Part shown: in pieces, positions 25,211-33,336 of the stretch
Layout: each line of letters starts with the position of its first letter
How positions within the stretch are numbered: position 1 is the stretch's first letter
Assembly: GCF_900184735.1 (NCBI RefSeq)
Contig: NZ_LT855406.1
Location: 1 to 64,000 of the forward strand
Source: Paucisalibacillus globulus
GTDB lineage: Bacteria; Bacillota; Bacilli; Bacillales; Amphibacillaceae
Direction: 5' to 3'
DNA length: 64,000 nt
Notes under the pieces: model-generated
Told to the model about the DNA's origin: nothing
What the model saw: only the letters and a program-made list of their open reading frames with translations
Databases searched by the model: none
Position numbers and translations under genes: made by a program

Positions 25211-25963
25211 ATGCAATATGAACTTTCAAACAAAAGTAAGCGTTTTTTAGAGGATCTTCGTGTATATCTGTTTTCAAGCGGGAAAAAATCAGAAGAAATT
25301 GATGAAATCGTAGAAGAACTTGAAAGTCATTTAGTTGAGGCGGAACAACATGGAAAACCAATTGAAAAAATAATTGGGAAATCACCGAAGGATTACATGG
25401 AGACAGTTGCCGATGAAATGGCAATAGATTTTAGGACATGGTTTAAATACATATTAATCATTATATTCGGGGCATTTTCTTTCACTATTTTTAGGGATGT
25501 TCTTGCCGGTAACTTGTCCTATTCATTATTGGAAATTGTCGGTCATTTAGCAATAACATTGATCTTTACTTTTTTGACTTTCATTGCCTTCAAGTATATA
25601 TCAAGTAATAATTTTTCAAATACTGTTCAACTAGTGATCTTATATTTAATTGGCATGATACCTCTTGGGTTATTTATCGGAATGTATTTTCTGAATGAAT
25701 CTATTAGAACCCCTGTTATCCAATTCGGGGAAACAGGTTCCATGATTGTTGCAGCAATAACATTACTCTTTGTTCTGGCCATTTCCATTTGGACAAAGAC
25801 AGGTATTCTCATCGCTATTGTAACCTTATTAACTTTACCGGAATATCTACTTAGTAAAACAACCTTAAATCTAGAAACTCAGTTAATTTTAAGTTCAGTA
25901 ATATCCTTTGGCGGGATTGGAATTTATCTATTCATTTCGAGTCAACTAAATAAAGATAAATAG
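25211..25963 (+). CDS. HAAS/DUF1129-type membrane protein
   Basis: The 250-residue protein starts with a helical HAAS domain (residues 10-70; VEELESHLVEAEQHGKP and GKSPKDYMETVADEM) and continues with six or so membrane helices. Such proteins are the usual targets and genomic partners of PadR regulators, but their biochemical role is not known. It begins 14 bases after the padR stop behind AAAGGGGGAT and forms one operon with it. The operon ends at a terminator at 26000-26029. Confidence 0.82.
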   Translation: MQYELSNKSKRFLEDLRVYLFSSGKKSEEIDEIVEELESHLVEAEQHGKPIEKIIGKSPKDYMETVADEMAIDFRTWFKYILIIIFGAFSFTIFRDVLAGNLSYSLLEIVGHLAITLIFTFLTFIAFKYISSNNFSNTVQLVILYLIGMIPLGLFIGMYFLNESIRTPVIQFGETGSMIVAAITLLFVLAISIWTKTGILIAIVTLLTLPEYLLSKTTLNLETQLILSSVISFGGIGIYLFISSQLNKDK

Positions 25964-25999
25964 TGATGGATTCATTTTCCAAACCAACATGTATCTAAA

Positions 26000-26029
26000 A
26001 AGCCTACCCAATAATTTTGGAGTAGGCTT
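26000..26029 (+). terminator. terminator between padR operon and mph-like gene
   Basis: Stem AAGCCTAC (26000-26007) with GTAGGCTT (26022-26029) lies between two convergent genes. A-runs and T-runs on both sides allow it to act in either direction. Confidence 0.7.
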
Positions 26030-26043
26030 GTTAAATTTAAAAG

Positions 26044-26943
26044 TTATTGAGGGTTATTTCCCAATAAATTCTTGGCCATTTCTTCATATTCTTCTAGACC
26101 AGAAATGATGGCAAATTCAGCAATTGCAACTGGGTATGCTGAAATGGATTCCATAATATGCTCTTTCATTCCGTCCCAATATATGCCACCTGCTTCTCGA
26201 TAATAATGGATTAATTTATCCAGAGCTTCTTCCCCAAAGGCTTGGAAGTGAAAGACAAAGTCATGCGATACATCGGTCACTTTTGCCTCTGTCCAATCTA
26301 TTAATCCAGTGACATTCGTGTCCTCCTCTATCATCGTATGTCCCGCATGAAGATCACCATGAATTAAACCGGTTGCCTGTGGCCAGATGGCCTTATTATT
26401 TATCCAAGTCTGCCAGCGCGACCACAAATCATCCGCCACGCCAAACTTAGCTTTCACTTTTTCCATGCGTTCTTTCATAGAAGATTTTGCTTCTTCTGCG
26501 GTATGAACTACTAATCCAACCTCCCGAGCTTCCTCTCCTGGAATATTATGTAGTGAAGCCAATGTTTTAGCTAAGGTTTGATGGAACTGTTCTGGTACAT
26601 TCTCATAATCCATTTCCCAAACATAGTTTTGTATTTCAGGGTCAATGGTTCCAGCTGGCACTCCGCTTAACTTTTTGTAAGCAATCAAATCATTTTCATA
26701 AATGGTCCAAACAGGAACTTCAAATGCTACATGTTTATTGATTAGATCTAGGACGTTCTTCTCCACAATGGTTCGTTTCATCACGTCTTCTCGCCTTGGA
26801 ATTCTAAGAACCCAATCATTTCCACTTTCATCTGTTGCAAACACCGCTAAAAAATCTAATCCAGACTCATTGAATATAAGAGTGTCTTCTTTTACTTGGA
26901 GCCCGTACTTTCCTGCTAATTGGACTACTTGATGTTTTTCCAT
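26044..26943 (-). CDS. macrolide 2'-phosphotransferase (Mph family)
   Basis: Mph enzymes inactivate macrolides by GTP-dependent phosphorylation of the desosamine 2'-OH. This 299-residue protein matches the known Mph(B)-type enzymes over its whole length: [31 protein letters not shown], then the kinase loop [13 protein letters not shown] and the metal site [17 protein letters not shown]. It resembles the chromosomal B. subtilis YcbJ/MphK type, so intrinsic, perhaps narrow, macrolide resistance is expected. The start ATG follows AAGGAGG. The gene shares its strand with three upstream genes, with a 26-base gap to the nearest, and has no visible leader-peptide control. Confidence 0.9.
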   Translation of the reverse strand: MEKHQVVQLAGKYGLQVKEDTLIFNESGLDFLAVFATDESGNDWVLRIPRREDVMKRTIVEKNVLDLINKHVAFEVPVWTIYENDLIAYKKLSGVPAGTIDPEIQNYVWEMDYENVPEQFHQTLAKTLASLHNIPGEEAREVGLVVHTAEEAKSSMKERMEKVKAKFGVADDLWSRWQTWINNKAIWPQATGLIHGDLHAGHTMIEEDTNVTGLIDWTEAKVTDVSHDFVFHFQAFGEEALDKLIHYYREAGGIYWDGMKEHIMESISAYPVAIAEFAIISGLEEYEEMAKNLLGNNPQ

Positions 26944-26969
26944 ATAAAAACCTCCTTCTATTCATTTTA

Positions 26970-27146
26970 TTACTTCTTTGCCTTTTTACTCGTATACCAA
27001 TCAACTATTATTACTCCTAAAGAAATACCTGTTGCAATGGAAAGTGCTGTGCGTATTTCTAGCTCTTGCTTTAACAGCACATCTAAAGTTAGTAATACAA
27101 TCAATACAATGAGGAAGTGAAAAGCAAACTTGTAACATCTCTTCAT
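26970..27146 (-). CDS. small membrane protein, 58 aa
   Basis: A two-helix protein: after a short basic start (MKRCYKF), hydrophobic segments cover residues 6-22 and 32-49, and the tail is YTSKKAKK. The ATG at 27146 is six bases after AGAAGGG; the frame is open upstream but without a better site. It begins 14 bases after the PP2C-like gene's stop, which points to co-transcription. Function unknown. Confidence 0.65.
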   Translation of the reverse strand: MKRCYKFAFHFLIVLIVLLTLDVLLKQELEIRTALSIATGISLGVIIVDWYTSKKAKK

Positions 27147-27159
27147 GAAATTCCCTTCT

Positions 27160-27969
27160 TTACTCATCACTTGGCCTTGTAACATCCTTTGATATGTCGA
27201 CATCCCAAGCTATAATGGTAGTACTGTCTCGAACATTATTTTCTTGGATAGTTTGAAGCAGAGTCTTCACACCAGGATTTAGCTCATGATTCATCATGAC
27301 ATGATAAATATCATTCGGAGAGAAAAAAGGTTCATTCGGACATTCCACAAGCCCATCTGTGGTTAGTAGTATTCGGTTCAAACCCTTCCTCAGTTCCCTA
27401 ACACCACTACTGTAGCAAGGGACTACCTGTTCAAATGTATTGACCTGACCAACCCACTCAAAGAATTGTCGTTGATTTAATTGATATTGTCCAAGTTGGG
27501 AAAGTTCAGGGTGAAAAATATAGGATATGCAGTCCCCTATGGATAACCACCAAATATATTTGTCTATTCTTAACACTAGTAAACAAGCAGTCTCCCCTTT
27601 TACTTCTCGACACTTAGAAAGGAAATCTTCTTCTTGAAATAGTTGTAATACAGTTTGTTCCATTTCTAACAAAGCCTGATTATACGGCTTAGATAATAGA
27701 TTATGGATAGTGGATTTATAGGCTAAGAATTGGGTTATAACTAGTTCAGCACTTTCCGCTGAATGATGTGCATCTAAGATAATAGCAAACTCCCAATTCT
27801 GTTCTTGGTCAGCCCATACCAAACAGCCATCTTCATTTTTATATTGACCTGCTGATGAATTTCCCCCGAAGCGTCCGATTGAAATATGGTTAACGTTCTG
27901 TATGCTAATGGTATCTACACAATGTTCTTGGCTTCCTACCCAACTAAATTCACTAATGGAATTCACCAT
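27160..27969 (-). CDS. PP2C-type serine/threonine phosphatase-like protein
   Basis: The 269-residue protein shows the PP2C fold: GGNSSAGQYKNEDGCLVW near residue 34 with the metal Asp, FAIILDAHHSAESAE in place of the usual DGMGGH block, LLTTDGLVECP and the C-terminal RDSTTIIAWDV. The second metal block is unusual (DAHHS), so activity may differ from classic PP2C enzymes. The target protein is unknown. It starts one base after the stop of the upstream HIT gene and is therefore in its operon. Confidence 0.78.
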   Translation of the reverse strand: MVNSISEFSWVGSQEHCVDTISIQNVNHISIGRFGGNSSAGQYKNEDGCLVWADQEQNWEFAIILDAHHSAESAELVITQFLAYKSTIHNLLSKPYNQALLEMEQTVLQLFQEEDFLSKCREVKGETACLLVLRIDKYIWWLSIGDCISYIFHPELSQLGQYQLNQRQFFEWVGQVNTFEQVVPCYSSGVRELRKGLNRILLTTDGLVECPNEPFFSPNDIYHVMMNHELNPGVKTLLQTIQENNVRDSTTIIAWDVDISKDVTRPSDE

Positions 27970-27970
27970 A

Positions 27971-28426
27971 TTAGGTACTCTCCAAATATTCTCTTAGCCT
28001 GTTACATAGATTAATAACCTCATCATTGTTTCCCATTGGAGCATGTTCCCAGTCATAAACCGCCATAGGTCCCCAGTACTCTTCTGGTGTATTCGGGTAA
28101 CGAGCTACCAAATGCATGTGTAGATGAGGAACTGAGTTACCTGATACAAGGGAATAGACATGTTCTGCCCCTTCTGATTCCATCAGAGCTTTGCTTACTC
28201 TAGCCATTACAACACCAAAAGTTTTTGCTTCATCATCTGTCATGTCTCCAAGAGTAGGAGCATGCCTCTTCAAATCAATCATAATATGACCTAAATAGTT
28301 CGGATTCCCATTTTTATCAATATGACCAACGTATACAAATTCATCTTCATAGATCGTAACCCCAGCTGTATCTACAAATCCAGCATGCTTATTACAAATG
28401 AAACAATCTTCCTCCCTGTATTCCAT
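27971..28426 (-). CDS. HIT family protein
   Basis: Histidine-triad proteins hydrolyse or transfer nucleotides from nucleoside phosphoramidates and related compounds. Here the HIT motif is HLHMHLVARYP near residue 105, with an N-terminal CFICNKHAG zinc-like pair. The frame is open to 28513, but that part reads through a dispersed palindromic repeat. The ATG at 28426, seven bases after AAGGGGAG, is the natural start and gives 151 residues. It is the first gene of an operon with the PP2C-like and small membrane protein genes. Confidence 0.85.
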   Translation of the reverse strand: MEYREEDCFICNKHAGFVDTAGVTIYEDEFVYVGHIDKNGNPNYLGHIMIDLKRHAPTLGDMTDDEAKTFGVVMARVSKALMESEGAEHVYSLVSGNSVPHLHMHLVARYPNTPEEYWGPMAVYDWEHAPMGNNDEVINLCNRLREYLEST

Positions 28427-28450
28427 CCCCATTCTCCCCTTCTTTTTTTG

Positions 28451-28515
28451 AGGTGCCTGTTTTGAGGTGCCTGTCACTTCCCGAATTTTGTCGATGTTAG
28501 ACATGACAGGCACCT
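28451..28515. repeat. GTGCCTGTCAC-type repeat, copy 2
   Basis: The half-site GAGGTGCCTGT occurs twice in tandem (28450 and 28464), then the full core through CACTTCCCGAATTTTGTCG, and an inverted end TGACAGGCACCT (28504-28515) pairs with 28465-28476 over 12 bases. It lies just upstream of the HIT gene, between it and the convergently unrelated SRPBCC gene on the same strand. It belongs to the same family as 24039-24097. Confidence 0.8.
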
Positions 28516-28528
28516 TCAGAACCTTACA

Positions 28529-28969
28529 CTAATGAACTAAAGATGCTCTCAAATCTTTGATATCATGTTCTAAGTAACTTTTTAGGCAGGATAGCATGTA
28601 TATCCATCCTTCTTTTTGTCCTAACATTTTAGTTACTATATCTGGATCTTCTGCCTTAAATCCCGATTCGCTCACTTTTACAATGGTGCTATTCTCGTCG
28701 AGTACGTCTAATGTGATTGTTACTACTGTTTCATCGTTTTGTTCTCCCCATGAGAAATTTATCTGTTTGTTTTCTTGAAGTTCTATTATATTTATAAAAC
28801 CTTCCGCACCATACTCATCATACCTTAGTAAAATTTTCTTTCCCTTTTCCCATCTTTCAGAACTAGACGAAAACCAATAATTTCCGATTTTTGCTGGGTC
28901 AACAAATGCTTCAAAGACCTCATTAGCAGGTTTGTTTATTTTCATTTTTGAAGTTACTTGTGTAATCAA
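28529..28969 (-). CDS. SRPBCC/AHSA1-type protein
   Basis: The 146-residue protein has the START/Bet v1-like AHSA1 pattern: MKINKPANEVFEAFVDPAKIGNYWF at the N-terminus (shown in part), RWEKGKKILLRYDEYGAEG in the middle, and a long C-terminal helix ending MLSCLKSYLEHD. It should have a hydrophobic pocket; the ligand is not known. Starting TTG or ATG near 28969 has a modest ribosome site. Single gene. Confidence 0.82.
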   Translation of the reverse strand: MITQVTSKMKINKPANEVFEAFVDPAKIGNYWFSSSSERWEKGKKILLRYDEYGAEGFINIIELQENKQINFSWGEQNDETVVTITLDVLDENSTIVKVSESGFKAEDPDIVTKMLGQKEGWIYMLSCLKSYLEHDIKDLRASLVH

Positions 28970-29160
28970 AATTGCATCAACACCTTTTCTTTTTCCTAAT
29001 TATATAGTTTCTTTAGCCTAAAAGTAATCCTTACTTAATATTACTTAAGTAAAATAATAAATATCTGCCAACCTAATAAATAACAACTATTTCAATAGAG
29101 GATTTTTTCTACTAAATAACGAATTTCTAGTTAGTGTGTTAAAAAAGGAGTGAAAAGTCT

Positions 29161-29535
29161 ATGATAAACAAAGTTGGTCAGATTATGTTGTACGTCAACA
29201 ATCAAGATGAAGCTGTTGATTTTTGGACAAATAAAGTTGGTTTCAGCGTTATTGCTGAGGAGAACGATGGAATGAGATGGATTGAAATCGCACCAACAAA
29301 AGATGCTGCAACAAGCATTATTCTTCATGATAAGAGTTGGGTTGCTAAAATGTCACCTGAATTAAATCTTGGCACCCCCTCTTTAATGTTTTTCACAGAG
29401 GACCTAGAAAAATTGTACAGCAATTTAACAAGTAAGAATATTACAGTTGGCGAAATAATGAATATGCCATCGGGCAAAGTATTTAACTTCTCAGACAATG
29501 AAGAGAACTATTTTGCTGTAATGGAGAAGAAGTAA
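29161..29535 (+). CDS. VOC (glyoxalase/dioxygenase) family protein
   Basis: A single-domain vicinal-oxygen-chelate protein of 124 residues: GQIMLYVNNQDEAVDFWTNKVGF at the N-terminus (beta-alpha-beta unit, shown in part) and KVFNFSDNEENYFAVME at the C-terminus with the metal Glu. It may be a resistance- or detoxification-type VOC protein; the substrate is not clear. ATG 29161 follows AAAGGAG. It ends at a terminator formed from part of a dispersed repeat. Confidence 0.83.
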   Translation: MINKVGQIMLYVNNQDEAVDFWTNKVGFSVIAEENDGMRWIEIAPTKDAATSIILHDKSWVAKMSPELNLGTPSLMFFTEDLEKLYSNLTSKNITVGEIMNMPSGKVFNFSDNEENYFAVMEKK

Positions 29536-29601
29536 AAGTGGCGTCAACTCCCAAGATTAATTTTTTCATTCGACAAAATTAGTGTTATTTCGGGGAGTGA
29601 C

Positions 29602-29631
29602 AGGCACCTAAAAGAACAAAGGTGCCTTTTT
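29602..29631 (+). terminator. intrinsic terminator built from a dispersed-repeat end
   Basis: AGGCACCT (29602-29609) pairs with AGGTGCCT (29620-29627), followed by a T-run. The 5' arm belongs to a third, partial copy of the GTGCCTGTCAC repeat (29571-29609, core GGGGAGTGACAGGCACCT), so the repeat seems to serve as the terminator of the VOC gene. Confidence 0.75.
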
Positions 29632-29671
29632 CTTTCTATTTTGGTTTGAAAGGAGTATATTTAGTTTATAC

Positions 29672-29691
29672 ATATTCAAATATTTGAATAT
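29672..29691 (+). promoter_or_regulatory. perfect 20-bp palindrome, ArsR-type operator
   Basis: ATATTCAAATATTTGAATAT is a perfect palindrome, 29 bases upstream of the ArsR start. It resembles the AT-rich 12-2-12-like operators of ArsR/SmtB proteins (imperfect ATA-n-TTGAA-type half-sites). Autorepression of the arsR-sulP unit is inferred. Confidence 0.7.
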
Positions 29692-29719
29692 ATTAATTTG
29701 TTGTGGGGAGGTGTGTCGT

Positions 29720-30049
29720 TTGTGGTCTGATATGCAGCAGTTTAAGGCTGATTTTTTTAAGGCTTTAGCCCATCCTATTAGAATACGGATTTTAGAGTTG
29801 TTGGCACATGGTGATAAGAGTGTTAATGAGATTCAAACTCTCTTAAATAGTGAGGGGTCTGCGGTCTCCCAACAATTAAGTGTGTTACGCTCTAAAAATA
29901 TTGTAAGTGGCACCAAAGAGGGTAAGTTAGTAATCTATTCTCTTCGTGATCCCGCTATTATTAAATTATTAGAAGTAGCACGTGAGATCTTTGAGAATCA
30001 TCGAATCGATACCATTTCGATGCTAAAAGATTTAGATAAAAATAGTTAG
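29720..30049 (+). CDS. ArsR family winged-helix regulator
   Basis: The 109-residue protein has the ArsR fold: ADFFKALAHPIRIRILELLA near the N-terminus, the recognition helix AVSQQLSVLRSKNIV and the wing KEGKLVIYSLRDP. The metal-binding Cys of the alpha-3 helix (CxC) is absent, so the ligand is probably not a soft metal. TTG 29720, six bases after GGAGGTG, is preferred to an upstream ATG that would overlap the palindromic operator. It precedes a SulP transporter by 45 bases and most likely controls it. Confidence 0.88.
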   Translation: MWSDMQQFKADFFKALAHPIRIRILELLAHGDKSVNEIQTLLNSEGSAVSQQLSVLRSKNIVSGTKEGKLVIYSLRDPAIIKLLEVAREIFENHRIDTISMLKDLDKNS

Positions 30050-30094
30050 CCTGTTCATATTTATGAAAGAAACTAAAAGGAGAAATGATACAGA

Positions 30095-31846
30095 ATGAAG
30101 GGGCTTCTGTCTGGAAGTTTGCAAGATTATTCATGGGAAAGCTTCAGGAAGGACTTAATTGCAGGGGTCATAGTTGGGGTTATTGCAATTCCACTCGCTA
30201 TGGCCTTTGCTATCGCTTCGGGAGTGAAGCCGGAGTACGGGATCTATACATCATGTATTGCTGGAATTATTATTTCAGTATTTGGTGGGTCTAAATTTCA
30301 AATTGGCGGGCCTACAGGCGCTTTTGTCCCTATTTTATTAGGAATCGTAATCGCTTATGGCTATGAAGATTTACTCCTTGCCGGATTAATGGCAGGAATT
30401 CTTTTGTGTTTAATGAGTTTTTTCAAGATTGGTTCGCTCATTAAATTCATACCAAGACCAGTTACAATTGGATTTACTGCCGGGATAGCTGTGATCATTT
30501 TCAGTGGTCAGATTGCAAACTTCTTAGGGCTTACTGGGATTGAGAAACACGAAAAGTTCCTAGACAATATGAAAGAGATTGTCCTACATCTCGATACTAC
30601 AAGTCTTTATAGTGTATTGACAGCTCTTATTTGTTTCATTGTCATTTTAATCACACCGAAAGTTTTTCCGAGGGTTCCTGGTTCAATTATTGGTCTAACC
30701 GTATCAACAATGATTGCGGTACTATTTTTCCAAGGACAGATTGCAACAATTGGTTCTACTTACGGAAATATTCCTAGTAATCTACCAGAATTCCAATTTC
30801 CTGAGATTACCTGGGAAAGAATTGTCCGATTAATCGGGCCTGCCATTGCGATAGCGGCATTAGGTGGGATTGAATCATTGTTATCTGCGGTTGTTGCTGA
30901 TGGAATGACGGGAACGAAACACAATAGTAATAAAGAGTTGTTTGGCCAAGGGCTGGCTAATATAGTCACACCATTTTTTGGTGGTATTCCTGCTACAGGT
31001 GCAATCGCTCGAACAGCTACCAATATAAAATCAGGTGCGGTATCAAGGTTCTCAGGAGTTATTCACGGTGTGTTCGTGTTGGTGACGGTTCTAGCATTCG
31101 CGCCTTTCGCATCTCATATACCACTTGCTAGTATGGCACCGGTATTAATGATTGTTGCATGGAATATGGCGGAAAGAAGACAATTCTCCCATTTATTAAA
31201 AATGAAAACAGGAGATTCATTAGTGTTACTGGTGACATTCTTGTTGACTGTATTTACTAGTATTACCACTGCGGTATTAGTTGGGTTAGTACTGGCATTA
31301 GTTTTATTTGCTAAACGAATGAGTACTATTTCTGTTGTGGAAGAGGTTCTTCCAGATCATTCTACCGTGTCTGAGAAAGTTCATGCCAATGCAGTGAGTG
31401 CATCACATCATTGCCCACAAATTAGTATCTTCACTATTGAAGGTCCGTTATTCTTCGGAGTCGCACAGCTATTTGAACAACGTGTTATGGAGAGTATTCA
31501 TTATAAACCAGAGGTGTTAATTCTTCGTATGGGGAAAGTCCCATTTATGGATTCTACCGGAGAAGCAAATTTCCTCCATATCATTCAACACTTTAAGAAA
31601 AACGGTGGGATTGTACTTCTATCAGGCATGGTGCCGAGGTTAGAAGAACAGATGAAATTATCCGGATTATATGATGAAATAGGAAAAGACAATATTTTTG
31701 AACATACTGGTGAAGCGATTGACTTTGCTCTTACTAACATTAACTACAATCGTTGCATAGGTTGTAGACATGCTGCATTTCATGAATGTGCACAATTATC
31801 TAGTGGTGTTACCTACCAAAAAGAGAAATTACTTTCACAACATTAA
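30095..31846 (+). CDS. SulP family anion transporter
   Basis: A 583-residue SulP/SLC26-type transporter. The N-terminal 400 residues form the membrane domain with the family signature near IPLAMAFAIASGVKPEYGIY, GGSKFQIGGPTGAFVPIL and AALGGIESLLSAVVADGMTG. Residues 430-540 form a STAS domain (EGPLFFGVAQLFEQ, PFMDSTGE). The C-terminal tail has a His/Cys-rich stretch (NRCIGCRHAAFHEC). Members carry sulfate, bicarbonate or other anions; the substrate is unknown. It starts at ATG after AAAGGAG and sits in an operon with an ArsR regulator. Confidence 0.9.
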   Translation: MKGLLSGSLQDYSWESFRKDLIAGVIVGVIAIPLAMAFAIASGVKPEYGIYTSCIAGIIISVFGGSKFQIGGPTGAFVPILLGIVIAYGYEDLLLAGLMAGILLCLMSFFKIGSLIKFIPRPVTIGFTAGIAVIIFSGQIANFLGLTGIEKHEKFLDNMKEIVLHLDTTSLYSVLTALICFIVILITPKVFPRVPGSIIGLTVSTMIAVLFFQGQIATIGSTYGNIPSNLPEFQFPEITWERIVRLIGPAIAIAALGGIESLLSAVVADGMTGTKHNSNKELFGQGLANIVTPFFGGIPATGAIARTATNIKSGAVSRFSGVIHGVFVLVTVLAFAPFASHIPLASMAPVLMIVAWNMAERRQFSHLLKMKTGDSLVLLVTFLLTVFTSITTAVLVGLVLALVLFAKRMSTISVVEEVLPDHSTVSEKVHANAVSASHHCPQISIFTIEGPLFFGVAQLFEQRVMESIHYKPEVLILRMGKVPFMDSTGEANFLHIIQHFKKNGGIVLLSGMVPRLEEQMKLSGLYDEIGKDNIFEHTGEAIDFALTNINYNRCIGCRHAAFHECAQLSSGVTYQKEKLLSQH

Positions 31847-31868
31847 TGGGAGGGATAAGTCCCTCCCA
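31847..31868 (+). terminator. terminator after sulP
   Basis: Stem TGGGAGGGA (31847-31855) with TCCCTCCCA (31860-31868), overlapping the region just past the stop codon; convergent with the next gene. Confidence 0.7.
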
Positions 31869-31878
31869 CTTCTCTTCT

Positions 31879-33213
31879 TTAATTCACTCCAACAGCTTCC
31901 CATTCTTCCATAAATTCAGCGATTGATTTGTCCACTTCCTCTTCACTCGGAATATGGCTAAGGATTTCTTCTTGGCTATAGACTTTTCCACCTTTAACGA
32001 TAGTGTCGATAGTCTGTGTGTGTGTAATATTTTCTAATGGATTCTCCTTTAAGATAACGAGGTCAGCAATACTTCCTTCTTTAATTATACCGATATTATC
32101 AAGATTTATAGATTTTGCTGCATTTATAGTTGCTGCCTGTAATGCTTCTAGTTCTGAAAAGCCAATCTCTACAAATATTTCTAGCTCCCGATGAAGTGCC
32201 ATACCTGGATACATATGAAGCAATGCTGGTGTGTCTGTCCCAGCAACCACCGTTCCACCCAAATCAAAGTATGTTTTTGCAATAGCTTTTGTCAAATTAT
32301 TTATGACCGCAGTTCTATCTTTGACTACATCGATATATTCTATATTTTTTTCCCACTCTTGTATTAGAGATTTCATATTTAATATTGATTCAATCACCTT
32401 ATTCTTAGGAGACCAGATGGTTGGATAGCTCATTGCTTGATCAAATAGAACCATTGTAGGGCATAGCTTTACATTGTAATCTAGCATTCTCTTACAAAGA
32501 TCCATAACTTCTTCTTGATCTGGTTCTTCCCAGTTAATATGACTCCACTCTGCTTGGTCAACTAGAGGACTCCATCCTTTATATAACTCTTGTGCAAATC
32601 CAGATGCATGTTCAAACCAATTAACACCAGCTTTAGCTGCTTCTAATGCTGTTACTTCCTTTGAATTAATTAAATCAATTGCCACTTCCAAGTCATATTT
32701 CTTCGCTTCATCCACTGCTGCTTCCATTACCTCTTTTTTAATCCAACCATATAGTTTAATAAACTTCGCCCCAACTTCTACTTGCCTACGAACCTCTTTC
32801 CTAGCCTCATCTGGTTCATCTGTTACAAAGTTACCATAGCTTGTTGGTCCCCATTGGCCAGGAGTTCCGTCAATCATTCTATCTGAAGCATATACTCTTG
32901 GTGTTGGTGCGGAATCAGGCTTCTGGATTAATTTATTAAGTAATAGAACGTTTCCAGCCGTGTTACGTACAGTCGTTACTCCTGACGCAACAAAATGAGG
33001 TGCGTATTTCTCACTAATATGACAATGCATATCGATTAGACCTGGGATAATGTATTTACCTTCTACATCAACTGTCTCCACTCCAGTTGGTAACTCTTCA
33101 CCTTGCTGATAAACTCTTTTTACCTTGTTATCCGCTACTTCAATCGCCCCTACAAAAGAACCTCCATTTTCCACATCAATAATAGTTCCATTTTTAATAA
33201 TAAATTCTCTCAT
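31879..33213 (-). CDS. metal-dependent amidohydrolase
   Basis: A 444-residue amidohydrolase of the imidazolonepropionase/prolidase-like type. Metal site 1 is IPGLIDMHCHIS near residue 56, then the loop KFIKLYGWIKKE (possible carboxylated Lys), WFEHASGF (His) and AGTDTPALL (Asp). A C-terminal beta extension (SIADLVILKENPLENI) closes the small domain. The substrate may be a cyclic amide or an acyl-dipeptide; sequence alone does not decide. No signal peptide. It is divergent from an Rgg-like regulator and probably regulated by it. Confidence 0.87.
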   Translation of the reverse strand: MREFIIKNGTIIDVENGGSFVGAIEVADNKVKRVYQQGEELPTGVETVDVEGKYIIPGLIDMHCHISEKYAPHFVASGVTTVRNTAGNVLLLNKLIQKPDSAPTPRVYASDRMIDGTPGQWGPTSYGNFVTDEPDEARKEVRRQVEVGAKFIKLYGWIKKEVMEAAVDEAKKYDLEVAIDLINSKEVTALEAAKAGVNWFEHASGFAQELYKGWSPLVDQAEWSHINWEEPDQEEVMDLCKRMLDYNVKLCPTMVLFDQAMSYPTIWSPKNKVIESILNMKSLIQEWEKNIEYIDVVKDRTAVINNLTKAIAKTYFDLGGTVVAGTDTPALLHMYPGMALHRELEIFVEIGFSELEALQAATINAAKSINLDNIGIIKEGSIADLVILKENPLENITHTQTIDTIVKGGKVYSQEEILSHIPSEEEVDKSIAEFMEEWEAVGVN

Positions 33214-33336
33214 TACTATTACCTCCTAATGTATTCCGTTTTAATTTTTCTGATTTTATTGTATATTGTATCTTACAGTAGCTTTTTAAAATTGTCATAT
33301 AGTGGAATATTGATTCGGTTTGGAGGATTGATAAGG

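Noticed and set aside
29684-29719. Upstream ATG start of the ArsR frame
   Set aside because: It would overlap the palindromic operator and lacks a ribosome site; the TTG at 29720 has a strong one.
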